Below, in pieces: positions 27,571-36,577 of a stretch of DNA of 64,000 nucleotides (positions are counted from its first letter, which is position 1; every line of letters starts with the position of its first letter). Position numbers and translations under genes: made by a program. The stretch comes from Chryseobacterium rhizoplanae (GTDB taxonomy: Bacteria > Bacteroidota > Bacteroidia > Flavobacteriales > Weeksellaceae): positions 1,132,358 through 1,196,357 of the forward strand of contig NZ_FXTC01000001.1 in assembly GCF_900182655.1 (NCBI RefSeq). Direction: 5' to 3'. The notes beneath the pieces are model-generated. The model did not search any database. It was not told where the DNA came from and was given only the letters and a program-made list of their open reading frames with translations.

Positions 27571-30447
27571 ATGAAAAACAAAAAGCAGGGACATTTTCTA
27601 CCTAAAGCAGGTATTATAGCATTTACATTTCTATTTTTTAACCTTGCAGAAGCACAGCAGCAGCTTATAGAGCTTAGCGGAAGTATCAAAAATACAGGCA
27701 CACATAAAGGTCTCGATTCTGTAAAAGTGCAGATCGAAAATACACAGGACACCGTATTAACCGATCAATCGGGTAATTTTAAGCTCAGAACAAGGGTTAC
27801 TATTCCATTCAGAGTGGTTATTCAGAAAGACGGGTTCAGCAGCCAGACGGTTGAAATCCTTTCGCCTTCCAACAAAATAACGGTGGGACTTAATCCTCAG
27901 AACACCATCATTGATGATGTTGTGATCTCCGCCTCAAGGGTTCCGGAAAAGATATTGAGATCACCGATCGCTATTGAAAAAATTGATATCAAAACGATCA
28001 GGGAAAGTCCGGCAGCATCGTTTTATGAAACCCTGGAAAATGTAAAAGGGTTACAGCTTTTAACGTCGAGTCTTACTTTAAAAATTCCAAATTCAAGAGG
28101 ATTCAATTCGCCCAATAATTTCCGTTTTATGCAGTTGGTAGACGGTGTAGATGTACAGTCTGCAACACTGGGCGTACCATTGGGAAATGCAATAGGGCCC
28201 ACAGAACTGGATATCCAGTCGATGGAAGTCACTCCGGGAGCCGCTTCAGCGCTGTACGGAATGAATGCCATTAACGGACTGGCGAGTTTACAGACCAAAG
28301 ATCCTTTTACTTCTGAAGGAATAAGTGTTTATTTCCGCGGTGGAGTGAATCATGTAGATAATGTCAACCATAAAATAAGTTCTCTGGGAGAAAGTGCCAT
28401 CCGGTTTGCAAAAGTATTCAATAAAAACTTTGCAGTGAAGGTGAATGCTTCTTATTTCAGCGGAACAGACTGGATTTCCAACGATCTCACCGATCAGAAT
28501 TTCGGTTCATTGGTAACAGCCAATCCTAATTTTTCACTGGCCAATAATCCGGCTGAAGATCTTTGGAATAAATACGGTGACGAAAGAAACAACCGTGTTG
28601 CCGTAAAAGTGGATTACAACGGTAAACCTACTACATTCAACGTTTCCAGAACAGGATATCTTGAGAAAGATCTTGTGAGTCCTGATGTGAAGAATATCAA
28701 ATTCGATGCAGGATTATATTACCGTTTCGGAGACCAGTGGAGAACTTCTTATGTGTATCGTTACTGTTTGCTGGACGGAACTTTCCAGAGAGGAAATAAA
28801 ATCCGTTTACAGAACGCTACGGTTCAGAACCATAAAGTAGAACTGACAGGAAGAGAATTGACCTTCAGAGCGTATGTATCTATAGAAAATACAGGAGATT
28901 CTTATAACCTGAAACCTTTGGCAGACAATCTGGACCTTACAAATCTTTCCAATACCAACTGGAAAAATATATTTCAGACTGCTCTTCAGAACAGCTTAAA
29001 TGCTGGAACCAATCTTAATGATGCATTTATTCTAGCCCGGCAGGAAGCCGATAAAAACAGGGCAGTTCCCGGAACCGCAGCCTTTGAACAGTTAAAAAAT
29101 ACCATTATCGGAATCAATAACTGGGATTCAGCCAATGCAGGAGTAGCTGGAGCTCCGGCAACAGGAGGGGCAAAGCTTGAACAAAAATCCCGCTTTTATC
29201 AGGGTGAACTTACCTACGATTTCAGCAGATTTGTGAAAATTTTCAGCCTTCTGGCTGGTGTAGATTACCGACTGTACAGCATTACTCCGGATGGAAATAA
29301 CTTTGTTGATTTCAACCGTCCTGTGAGTGAAAGAAATATTCCTTTAGCCAACGGCACCTTCGGGAAAGATGTGATCTATCAGAAATATGGAGCTTTTGCA
29401 CAGATTACCAAGCTTTTCTTTGATGATAAATTAAAAATCAATGCCGCATTACGTATCGACAGAAACCCGGAGTTTGAAGCAAAGCTGAATCCCAGGATCA
29501 GCGTGGTATATTCTCCTGTTAAAGAGCATAACTTCAGGGCATCTTTCCAGAATGGATATCGTTTCCCTTCGTTATTTGAAGCACTTTCTTTCGTGAATAA
29601 CGGGAATGTAAGAAGAGTAGGAGGTCTTTCAAAAGTAAATGACGGATTAGGTTATCTGGAAAATTCTTATACACTGGCTTCTATTGACAGGTTCACCTCA
29701 GCGGTAAATGCTGATGTGGATGCAGGAAAAACCCAAAGCCAGGCTGCTCAGGATAATAAACAGCTTTTAACGGTAGCCAGTTTACAAAAGCTACAGCCGG
29801 AAAAAATCAATTCATTTGAAATAGGATATAAGTCTGTGTTTTTCAATAATAAACTGGTGCTTGACTGGGATTTCTATTACAACATCTACGAAGGATTCCT
29901 GGGACAGGTAGAAGTGGCAGTTCCAAAAAACAGCCAGGTGGGAAGCAATGCAGCCGTGCTTGCGATGCTCGACAGAAGTAAACAGGACAGATACAGGGTT
30001 TATACCAACAGTAACAGCACTTACAAAAGCTATGGAACCTCTTTGGGAGTCCGGTATAATATTACAGGAAACTATAATATCAATACCAATGTTTCTTATA
30101 ACGATCTTGCATCCAACAATACCTCAGACCTCTTTATCACTGCATTCAACACTCCAAAATGGATGGTAAACGTAAGTTTGGGAAATAGAGAAATCGTCAA
30201 AAACATAGGATTTACCATTGTAGGAAGATGGCAGAGCGGCTTTACATGGGAAAGTCCTTTAGCATCAGGACCCATTCCAGCTTATTATACGATCGATGCA
30301 CAGGCAACATGGAAACTTCCTGAAATTCATGCGAATATTAAAATTGGAGCTACCAATTTGCTTAACCGCCGTTATTTCCAGTATGCAGCTGGCCCTGAAA
30401 TCGGAGGGCTGTATTATCTCGCTTTTACGTATGACTTAAAACTGTAA
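27571..30447 (+). CDS. TonB-dependent outer-membrane receptor of the sulfur cluster
   Basis: 958 residues: signal peptide (to about residue 29), a carboxypeptidase-like beta-sandwich (about 33-112: SGSIKNTGTHKGLDSVKVQI ... VGLNPQN), a plug (IDDVVISASRVPEKILRSP ... VDGVDVQSA ... TPGAASALYGMNAINGL) and a C-terminal beta-barrel ending LAFTYDLKL. No SusD partner follows. Position between cysI and the siroheme synthase/permease fusion, five bases from the latter, suggests uptake of a sulfur compound or siroheme-related metal substrate. The substrate cannot be read from sequence. Confidence 0.92.
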   Translation: MKNKKQGHFLPKAGIIAFTFLFFNLAEAQQQLIELSGSIKNTGTHKGLDSVKVQIENTQDTVLTDQSGNFKLRTRVTIPFRVVIQKDGFSSQTVEILSPSNKITVGLNPQNTIIDDVVISASRVPEKILRSPIAIEKIDIKTIRESPAASFYETLENVKGLQLLTSSLTLKIPNSRGFNSPNNFRFMQLVDGVDVQSATLGVPLGNAIGPTELDIQSMEVTPGAASALYGMNAINGLASLQTKDPFTSEGISVYFRGGVNHVDNVNHKISSLGESAIRFAKVFNKNFAVKVNASYFSGTDWISNDLTDQNFGSLVTANPNFSLANNPAEDLWNKYGDERNNRVAVKVDYNGKPTTFNVSRTGYLEKDLVSPDVKNIKFDAGLYYRFGDQWRTSYVYRYCLLDGTFQRGNKIRLQNATVQNHKVELTGRELTFRAYVSIENTGDSYNLKPLADNLDLTNLSNTNWKNIFQTALQNSLNAGTNLNDAFILARQEADKNRAVPGTAAFEQLKNTIIGINNWDSANAGVAGAPATGGAKLEQKSRFYQGELTYDFSRFVKIFSLLAGVDYRLYSITPDGNNFVDFNRPVSERNIPLANGTFGKDVIYQKYGAFAQITKLFFDDKLKINAALRIDRNPEFEAKLNPRISVVYSPVKEHNFRASFQNGYRFPSLFEALSFVNNGNVRRVGGLSKVNDGLGYLENSYTLASIDRFTSAVNADVDAGKTQSQAAQDNKQLLTVASLQKLQPEKINSFEIGYKSVFFNNKLVLDWDFYYNIYEGFLGQVEVAVPKNSQVGSNAAVLAMLDRSKQDRYRVYTNSNSTYKSYGTSLGVRYNITGNYNINTNVSYNDLASNNTSDLFITAFNTPKWMVNVSLGNREIVKNIGFTIVGRWQSGFTWESPLASGPIPAYYTIDAQATWKLPEIHANIKIGATNLLNRRYFQYAAGPEIGGLYYLAFTYDLKL

Positions 30448-30452
30448 TCAGG

Positions 30453-31970
30453 ATGAGCAATTCTTTATATCCCATATTTTTAAAACTTGAAAACCTGTCA
30501 CTGCTGATCATCGGCGGTGGCAAAGTTGCCCTTGAAAAACTGGAGTCCGTACTGGGAAACTCTCCGGATACTTTCATCAAACTGGTGGCAAAAGAAATTA
30601 TTCCTGAAGTCAGGGCCTTACAACATGAATTTTCTAATCTAACCCTGCATGAAAGAGCCTACGATGAACATGATTTTAATGATGCCGATCTTGCCATTAT
30701 TGCAGTAAATGATATTAAACTGGCAGGAGAAATCAGGGGAAAAGCCCAGCAGAAAAATGTATTGGTGAATATTGCTGACAAGCCTGATCTGTGTGACTTT
30801 TATTTAGGTTCCATTGTCAAAAAAGGAAGTCTTAAAATTGCGATTTCCACCAATGGGAAATCTCCGACTATCGCCAAGAGATTAAGGGAAACCTTTACCG
30901 AAACCATTCCTGACGAAATGGATCATGTGTTGGATAATATGCAGCATATCCGGAACAAACTGACGGGAGATTTCAATTATAAAGTGAAGGAACTCAACAA
31001 AATCACTACAGAATATCTGTCTGACGGAAAAGTTTCTTCAAAACCGGATATGGAAATGGAGAAACTGATTAATATTACCAAAACAGCCCAAAGAAAAGCC
31101 AATATTTACCTTGCCATCATTGGTGTTTTACTTCTTTTCGGATTATTTGGACTTGTGGTCTATCAGTTTAATCTTTCAGATGACATCCAATATTTTCTGA
31201 ACAAAGACGGCCATATCTTTTACTGGATGCTGTTTGCAGGCTTTATGGCAGAAATTGTCGCCGGATCCATGGGAATGGGTTATGGAGTAATCTGTACCAC
31301 CATTCTTTTACTGCTGAATGTTCCACCGCCTGTTGTGAGTGCGAGCATCCACTCTGCAGAATCGTTTACCACAGCAGCAGGAAGTTTCAGCCATTACAAA
31401 CTGGGAAATGTCAATAAGAAAATGGTGTGGGTATTATTCCCGCTGGCTATTGTGGGGTCTGTTATCGGGGCATTGACGCTGTCTCATTACGGGGAACATT
31501 ATGCTCATATTGTAAAGCCTATTATTGCCTGCTACACCTTGTATCTTGGAATTAACATCTTACGAAATGCATTTAAGGATAAAAAATCAGGACAAGCGAA
31601 AACCAAACGGAGAACCAATCTCAGAATATTAGGATTGGCAGGAGGTTTTATTGATTCCTTTGCTGGTGGCGGCTGGGGACCTTTGGTAACCGGAACACTG
31701 ATCAAAGAGGGAAGGATTCCCCGTTATGTCGTGGGAAGCTCTACCGTAGCCAAGTTTTTACTAACTGTAACGAGTGCGATAACTTTTATTTTCACCATTG
31801 GAATTCATCACTGGAATATTGTTTTAGGACTTTTATTGGGTGGTATTTTTACGGCTCCGTTTTCGGCGATGCTTACGGCAAAACTTCCTACAAAAAAAAT
31901 GTTTGTTGTGGTAGGAATTGTAGTTATTCTGATGAGTCTTGTTACAATAACAAAGTCTTTTTTGTCATAA
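30453..31970 (+). CDS. Fusion of precorrin-2 dehydrogenase (CysG N-domain/Met8p) with TauE/SafE permease
   Basis: 505 residues in two parts. Residues 1-190 match the siroheme-synthase NAD domain: LLIIGGGKVALEKLESVL, ADLAIIAVND, VLVNIADKPDLCDFYLGSI, IAISTNGKSPTIAKRLRE. A helix near 210-230 leads to about eight transmembrane segments of the TauE/SafE type (AGFMAEIVAGSMGMGYG, VSASIHSAESFTTAAGSFSH, GGFIDSFAGGGWGPLVTG). The first part would complete siroheme made from cobA's product. The second resembles sulfite or sulfonate exporters. It starts five bases after the TonB receptor and is the last gene of the sulfur region. Confidence 0.92.
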   Translation: MSNSLYPIFLKLENLSLLIIGGGKVALEKLESVLGNSPDTFIKLVAKEIIPEVRALQHEFSNLTLHERAYDEHDFNDADLAIIAVNDIKLAGEIRGKAQQKNVLVNIADKPDLCDFYLGSIVKKGSLKIAISTNGKSPTIAKRLRETFTETIPDEMDHVLDNMQHIRNKLTGDFNYKVKELNKITTEYLSDGKVSSKPDMEMEKLINITKTAQRKANIYLAIIGVLLLFGLFGLVVYQFNLSDDIQYFLNKDGHIFYWMLFAGFMAEIVAGSMGMGYGVICTTILLLLNVPPPVVSASIHSAESFTTAAGSFSHYKLGNVNKKMVWVLFPLAIVGSVIGALTLSHYGEHYAHIVKPIIACYTLYLGINILRNAFKDKKSGQAKTKRRTNLRILGLAGGFIDSFAGGGWGPLVTGTLIKEGRIPRYVVGSSTVAKFLLTVTSAITFIFTIGIHHWNIVLGLLLGGIFTAPFSAMLTAKLPTKKMFVVVGIVVILMSLVTITKSFLS

Positions 31971-32356
31971 AAAATTAAACGCAGAGATTTTAATGTTTTA
32001 CTTTAATTTGAGGATCAAAGGGGGAAAAATTCATGATATCGCCTATTGGCACTATCATTACTCATTTTTAGTAACAATCTGAAACCATTAAAACTTTGCG
32101 TTTTTTTATTTTTTTAAACTATATATAAAATGTTTTTGGGAAACGCAAAGACGCAACATGATTAATAAAAGGCTGCTATAAGGCACAAGGATTTTATCTC
32201 CGATAAAATTGAATACCGCATATTTCTTCTAGATCTTTAAAAAAATCTATATCATATCCTTTGCTGAAAATCTAATATTGAGCGAAGTCGAAATATTCTT
32301 GCGACTTAAAAATTTCACATAAACTTGTAAAAATCTTTGTGCCCTTGCGATTATCC
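31971..32356. other. Intergenic stretch without a recognisable gene
   Basis: About 385 bases between the sulfur cluster and the convergent DoxX gene. It contains fragments of the GCAAAGACGCAA and CTTTGTGCCCTTGCGATT kind, which look like degenerate members of dispersed AT-rich intergenic repeats. No convincing open frame, structured RNA or terminator for the fusion gene was seen. Confidence 0.5.
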
Positions 32357-32385
32357 AACAAAAAACAGCTCTTAAAAAAGAGCTG
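32357..32385 (-). terminator. Rho-independent terminator of the DoxX gene
   Basis: CAGCTCTT (32366-32373) pairs with AAGAGCTG (32378-32385) over a four-base loop. Read leftward, the A-run at 32357-32365 becomes the U-tract, 15 bases past the DoxX stop codon. Confidence 0.85.
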
Positions 32386-32399
32386 CTTAAACTAATTAA

Positions 32400-32888
32400 T
32401 TATTTAAGATTTGTTTTTTTTAAAGTATCAAGTCCGAAACCTGTACATCCCTGAAACAAAAACAGGAGTAAAAACAGAAGATACAACGTCTGAGGCAGAT
32501 AAAGAAAATAACTCAGCCATGTAAAAGGATCTACTTCGTAAATTCCGGTTTCTGGCTTTACAGGAACTAGTTCCTTAGGAATTGAACTGAGATCATGCGT
32601 GAATAATGCAACCAGAATAATGATGATTAAAAACACAGAGCTTATTCTCGTCCAGAAACCCAGCATTAAAAATAGCCCGAATACACATTCACAGAAAGCC
32701 GTAAAATTCGCCGTAAACTGTGGAAATGGAAATCCAATAGAACTTATAGTATTCAACATATATCCTTGAAAAATAGGATGGAAAAGTTTGTTAAAGCCCG
32801 CTATAAAAAAGAAGAGCCCAATAAGTATTCTGCAGAGTGCATATATATTGACTGTATTCTTTTCGAGGTTTGATCGTATTGCTTTCAT
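32400..32888 (-). CDS. DoxX-like inner-membrane protein
   Basis: 162 residues with about four transmembrane helices. The first carries the typical RILIGLFFFIAGFNKLFHP, then FCECVFGLFLMLGFWTRISS and a final long helix, ending CTGFGLDTLKK. This is the DoxX/MauE-like layout; biochemical role unknown. Lies downstream of the small exported protein gene at 33000 on the same strand, 111 bases apart, so possibly co-transcribed. Confidence 0.82.
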   Translation of the reverse strand: MKAIRSNLEKNTVNIYALCRILIGLFFFIAGFNKLFHPIFQGYMLNTISSIGFPFPQFTANFTAFCECVFGLFLMLGFWTRISSVFLIIIILVALFTHDLSSIPKELVPVKPETGIYEVDPFTWLSYFLYLPQTLYLLFLLLFLFQGCTGFGLDTLKKTNLK

Positions 32889-32999
32889 TATTTTTTTAAT
32901 TCATTTTTGATTAAATCAACATGACAGTACCATGAACAGGGATTGATCATGTGATTATTTGATTAGATAACAAGGTTTTTATGTAAATCTCAGATCACG

Positions 33000-33392
33000 T
33001 TATTTCACGATAGCTGAAATGTATCCTGTTATTTTAGGAGGAATCCAGATAGAATTAAAAAATGAAGAATAGGGTGGATCATCATATAAGAAATAACGGT
33101 TGTTTATTTCCTGATCTATAAATTTTTCAAAGGCAAAAGAATGAAAAGAAGCAGTAAAAAACAGAGAAAAACCGGAACAGTAATTACTGTTACATTTTAT
33201 CGGAGTTCTGTTGTTATCCGCAAAATCAAGCTCATTGCATTTTTTATGAGAAGTCTTTTCCTGACTGTAATGATGTTTTGTTTCTGTGGAAAGAAAGTTG
33301 GTATTTTCTGTTTTTAGGATCACCAGATGGAGCAATATTACAAATATATTAAATACCTGTAGATACTGCCATAATCCATTTCTTTTCCTCAT
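33000..33392 (-). CDS. Small membrane-anchored hypothetical protein
   Basis: 130 residues. An N-terminal hydrophobic helix (QVFNIFVILLHLVIL) is followed by a His/Lys/Cys-containing linker (TKHHYSQEKTSHKKCNE; CNSNYC) and the end PPYSSFFNSIWIPPKI. That C-terminal pattern resembles small conserved proteins of Bacteroidota, often near metal-related genes. No catalytic motif is seen and I do not know its function. Confidence 0.6.
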   Translation of the reverse strand: MRKRNGLWQYLQVFNIFVILLHLVILKTENTNFLSTETKHHYSQEKTSHKKCNELDFADNNRTPIKCNSNYCSGFSLFFTASFHSFAFEKFIDQEINNRYFLYDDPPYSSFFNSIWIPPKITGYISAIVK

Positions 33393-33441
33393 AAATACAA
33401 TAGAATGAAGACAAATATAGTAAAATATTCATAACTGATTT

Positions 33442-34143
33442 TTAATTGAATGCCTGTTTATCAAGCTCAGAAACTACGACTTTAGCCATTTCTTTAGAAC
33501 TGAAAGGATTTTGTCCTGTGATCAAATTACCATCCACCACCACGTTGGAAGTCATCGGAATAAAAGCTTTTTTATAATGTACATCCCGTTCTTTAAGGGC
33601 TGCTTCAAGATTAAAAGGAACTTCATTTTTCCTTCTTGCCAAAGTTTCTTCAAACCAGTCAAATCCAGTAATATTTCTACCTTTGATCATGTATTCTCCA
33701 TCAGAAAGCTTTACGTTCAATAATCCTCCAACTCCATGACAGATCGCTGCGACCATTTTATTATTTTCATATTGGTTTCTTAGTATAATCTGTAGAGTTG
33801 TATTATCAGGAAAGTCATACATTGTTCCATGCCCGCCTGCAAGATATACGCAGTCGAAAGATTCATTCTTTACCTCATCGAGACTTTTTGTATGTGTTAA
33901 TTCATTCATAAACCCTGGATTTTGATAATATTTTTTTGAAATTCCATCCAGAACCAGAGGTTTAAGGCTTTCCGGATCAACGGGAGTATTTCCGCCTTTA
34001 GGAGAAGCTATGGTAATCTGCCATCCTTTCTCCCTGGCAGCGTGATAAATATGGGTAAGCTCGCTCAGCCATAAGCCTGTTTTAAAATTACCGCTGGCAT
34101 ATTGATCTACGTTCGTTATGATTAGCAATATTTTTTTCATCAT
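33442..34143 (-). CDS. DJ-1/PfpI superfamily protein (Hsp31-like)
   Basis: 233 residues with the flavodoxin-like DJ-1 fold: the start KKILLIITNVD, Glu28 in GLWLSEL, YLAGGHGTMYDFPDN, and the nucleophile Cys135-His136 in AAICHGVGG, then RNITGFDWFEE and ITGQNPFSS. The Cys-His-Glu set is that of class I glutamine-amidotransferase-like glyoxalase/chaperone proteins. Probably a stress-related, glutathione-independent deglycase or glyoxalase; exact activity is uncertain. Downstream of an AraC gene by seven bases, so the two form an operon. Confidence 0.88.
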   Translation of the reverse strand: MMKKILLIITNVDQYASGNFKTGLWLSELTHIYHAAREKGWQITIASPKGGNTPVDPESLKPLVLDGISKKYYQNPGFMNELTHTKSLDEVKNESFDCVYLAGGHGTMYDFPDNTTLQIILRNQYENNKMVAAICHGVGGLLNVKLSDGEYMIKGRNITGFDWFEETLARRKNEVPFNLEAALKERDVHYKKAFIPMTSNVVVDGNLITGQNPFSSKEMAKVVVSELDKQAFN

Positions 34144-34150
34144 GATAGTA

Positions 34151-35059
34151 TTAATTAAAAGATTTCCTGAATTCTAACGGTGAAACAGTGGTCTGATTTT
34201 TAAATAAGCGGTGAAAGGATTGAGGATGCTCAAATCCTAAATTATACGCAATCTCAGAAACGGTCATTGTAGTAGTAGACAGCAGTTCTTTTGCCTTTTC
34301 TATTACTCTGTTCTGGATATGCTGCTGGGTAGTCTGTCCTGTATGAACTCTTAGCATATCACTCAAATAATTAGGACTGATATTCATCTGCGACGCCACA
34401 AACTGTACAGTAGGAATACCATTGATCAATAATTTTTCATCTTTAAAATAATCATCGAGCAGATTTTCCAGCTGGCTTAAAAGATCATGATTCACCTTTT
34501 TCCGGGTTAAAAACTGGCGGTTGTAGAATCTGTCGCAGTATTTTAACAGCAAATCAATATTGGATACCAGTAAATCCTGGGTGAAACCATCCATATTAGC
34601 TTCTATCTCCCTGCTGATATTATCCATGATATCCGTTACGGATTTTTCTTCTTTTTCGGAAAGATACAAAGCCTCATTCGCAGTATAGGAGAAGTAGCCA
34701 TAATCTTTTATTACGGAAGCTAATGGATATCCTTGCAGAAAGTCAGGGTGAATAACCAGCACGCTTCCTCTTACTTCGGAAAGCAGAATATCTTCAAACT
34801 GCAATACCTGGTGGGGAGCAATAAAATACATAATCCCATCTTCGAAATCATAATAATGCTGTCCGTATTTGCATCTGCCTGCACAATCTTTTTTAATGGA
34901 AACTACATAAAAATCCGTAGTCACCGAACTTAAAATAGTTTCAGGATCAATATTCACTTCATTAAAATCAAAGACACTGATCAAAGGGTTGGAAGGCCTT
35001 TTCAGGTTCAGGTACCTGTGTAATGCGGTGATGGAGGTTATTTTTTCGGGAGCTTTCAT
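34151..35059 (-). CDS. AraC family regulator paired with the DJ-1 gene
   Basis: 302 residues. An N-terminal sensing domain contains KKDCAGRCKYGQHYYDFEDG and FIAPHQVLQFE. The C-terminal AraC domain shows VASQMNISPNYLSDMLRVHTGQ and IAYNLGFEHPQSFHRLFKNQT. The cysteines at CAGRCKYG might respond to redox or electrophiles; that is a guess. It precedes the DJ-1 gene by seven bases on the same strand. A repeat element lies in its upstream region. Confidence 0.88.
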   Translation of the reverse strand: MKAPEKITSITALHRYLNLKRPSNPLISVFDFNEVNIDPETILSSVTTDFYVVSIKKDCAGRCKYGQHYYDFEDGIMYFIAPHQVLQFEDILLSEVRGSVLVIHPDFLQGYPLASVIKDYGYFSYTANEALYLSEKEEKSVTDIMDNISREIEANMDGFTQDLLVSNIDLLLKYCDRFYNRQFLTRKKVNHDLLSQLENLLDDYFKDEKLLINGIPTVQFVASQMNISPNYLSDMLRVHTGQTTQQHIQNRVIEKAKELLSTTTMTVSEIAYNLGFEHPQSFHRLFKNQTTVSPLEFRKSFN

Positions 35060-35071
35060 TTTATTTCTTTT

Positions 35072-35142
35072 TTACCACCCCGTCAAAAATTCTTTGAATT
35101 TTCGCCACCCCTCCGAAGGAGGGGAATATTTTGCCCTTCGGT
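35072..35142 (+). repeat. Dispersed palindromic repeat, family A, copy 4
   Basis: ACCACCCCGTC, CAAAAATTCTTTGAATTTTCG, GCCACCCCTCC-GAA-GGAGGGG, then AATATTTTGCCCTTCGGTTG. It sits between two leftward genes, directly upstream of the AraC gene. Confidence 0.87.
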
Positions 35143-35181
35143 TGTGGTATTGGTGTTTCTAAGTTACTTATTTTAACGAAA

Positions 35182-36117
35182 TTATTTTGCTGATTGCTGT
35201 TCTTTTTTGATCTGCTCAATTCCTTGTCTGTAAGTCGTTACCGCAAATTCCGGGAATCTCTTTCTGAATTTTGAATCATCAAAAAGGTTATCATATTGAT
35301 ATCTCGGAAGCAGTTCCAGTAATTCTTTTGCATTTTTGTTGAATAAAGATCCTATTGTAAAAAATAGTTTCGGGATTACAGAATACCTGAATTCTTTTCC
35401 ATAGACCTGAGAAGCCAAAGCAATAAATTCTTTATAATTCAGCTTATGATCATCTACCGGTAAATGCCATGTCTGTCCGTAGGCATCAGGTGTATTTCCG
35501 ATCAAAGCAGTGGCACGGCTGGCATCAGGAGTCCAGATCAGGCTTCTTATCTTATCATCTCTCAAAGGAACTTTGAGTTTCTTATCCTCTTTAATAGCAT
35601 TGAAAATAAGGCTATTCGTAATACTCTGAGTTTTTCCGGGACCATAAAATTCAGGAGCTCTGCAGATAACAGCTTCTATGTTTCCGGCTTTCATTTCTGT
35701 TAAAAGCATTTCTGTCATCTGTTTTCTTATCATTCCTTTTCTTCCCACAGGAGCGAATCTGGTTTGCTCTGTTAACACCTCATTATTTTGAGGATACATA
35801 TAGGTATTATCAAAATAGACCAGCTTTGTTCCGTTGATTTTACAGGCTTCAATTACATTTTTCATGATGGTCAAAAACTGTCTTTCCCATAAATCCGTAT
35901 CCATAGGAAGGCCAAGGGTAAAATAAGCTATTTCACTTCCTTTCACGGCTTCTATTGCTTTTTCTCTGCCTGATAAATCGGCTGAGAAAACAGTATCTGT
36001 ATCATTTACTTTTTTGGCATTTCTGCTGACAATACGGATATCTGAAGTGTAATTTCTTTTCAGTTCTCTTGCCAGTTCTTCACCAATCTGCCCATTGGCA
36101 CCTAATATGGTTTGCAT
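35182..36117 (-). CDS. NAD(P)-binding atypical short-chain reductase/epimerase
   Basis: 311 residues with an N-terminal Rossmann fold: TILGANGQIGEELAREL (the GxxGxxG variant), DTVFSADLSGREKAIEAV, and YFDNTYMYPQNN containing the YxxxK-like region of extended short-chain dehydrogenases. A later segment DDHKLNYKEF fits the substrate domain. Resembles the NAD-dependent epimerase/NmrA-like group; substrate unknown. Monocistronic, upstream of a family A repeat. Confidence 0.82.
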   Translation of the reverse strand: MQTILGANGQIGEELARELKRNYTSDIRIVSRNAKKVNDTDTVFSADLSGREKAIEAVKGSEIAYFTLGLPMDTDLWERQFLTIMKNVIEACKINGTKLVYFDNTYMYPQNNEVLTEQTRFAPVGRKGMIRKQMTEMLLTEMKAGNIEAVICRAPEFYGPGKTQSITNSLIFNAIKEDKKLKVPLRDDKIRSLIWTPDASRATALIGNTPDAYGQTWHLPVDDHKLNYKEFIALASQVYGKEFRYSVIPKLFFTIGSLFNKNAKELLELLPRYQYDNLFDDSKFRKRFPEFAVTTYRQGIEQIKKEQQSAK

Positions 36118-36320
36118 CGTTTTCTATTTTGAAGGTTACGTATTCCATTGAAAATAAACAAGATATTTTCAACTGCTTTTATTTATGATACAAAATTCGG
36201 GCATAATTATAAAAACAGAGTAACTTAATCCATGGAAGTTGTAACATAATCTCTGAAGAGCGAAAGAAACATAAAAAAATAATGCTGAGAAAGTAAAAAT
36301 ACAGCATTGAATCATTATTT

Positions 36321-36513
36321 TAACCACAAAAGGCACAAAAGTCTTAAACACTTCAATTTTTTCAGAACCAAACCTTATGCGTAATAAGTACACCCTAAGT
36401 TTTGTGAAAATCAAAGATTTTCATCTTATGTGAACTTTCCTGCGATATCATTTTAAACTTACTTAAATAACTTAAGTGCTTTAAAATGATACCTTTTGTG
36501 ACTTTTGTGGTTT
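36321..36513. repeat. Inverted CCACAAAAG-CACAAAAG repeats
   Basis: AACCACAAAAGGCACAAAAG at 36322 and its near complement CTTTTGTGACTTTTGTGG at 36493-36510 face each other about 150 bases apart. The space between (and the rest of 36118-36577) shows no convincing gene; an 81-codon frame on the reverse strand is judged spurious. Confidence 0.55.
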
Positions 36514-36577
36514 GGTAAAGTTAAACAACTTTATAATAATCAGGTATAATTCTTTACTCTCTCAGCCTTACTGATCT

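Noticed and set aside
36169..36414. 81-codon reverse frame in a gap
   Set aside because: It lies in AT-rich repeat DNA, with a hydrophobic but unpatterned product and no ribosome site.
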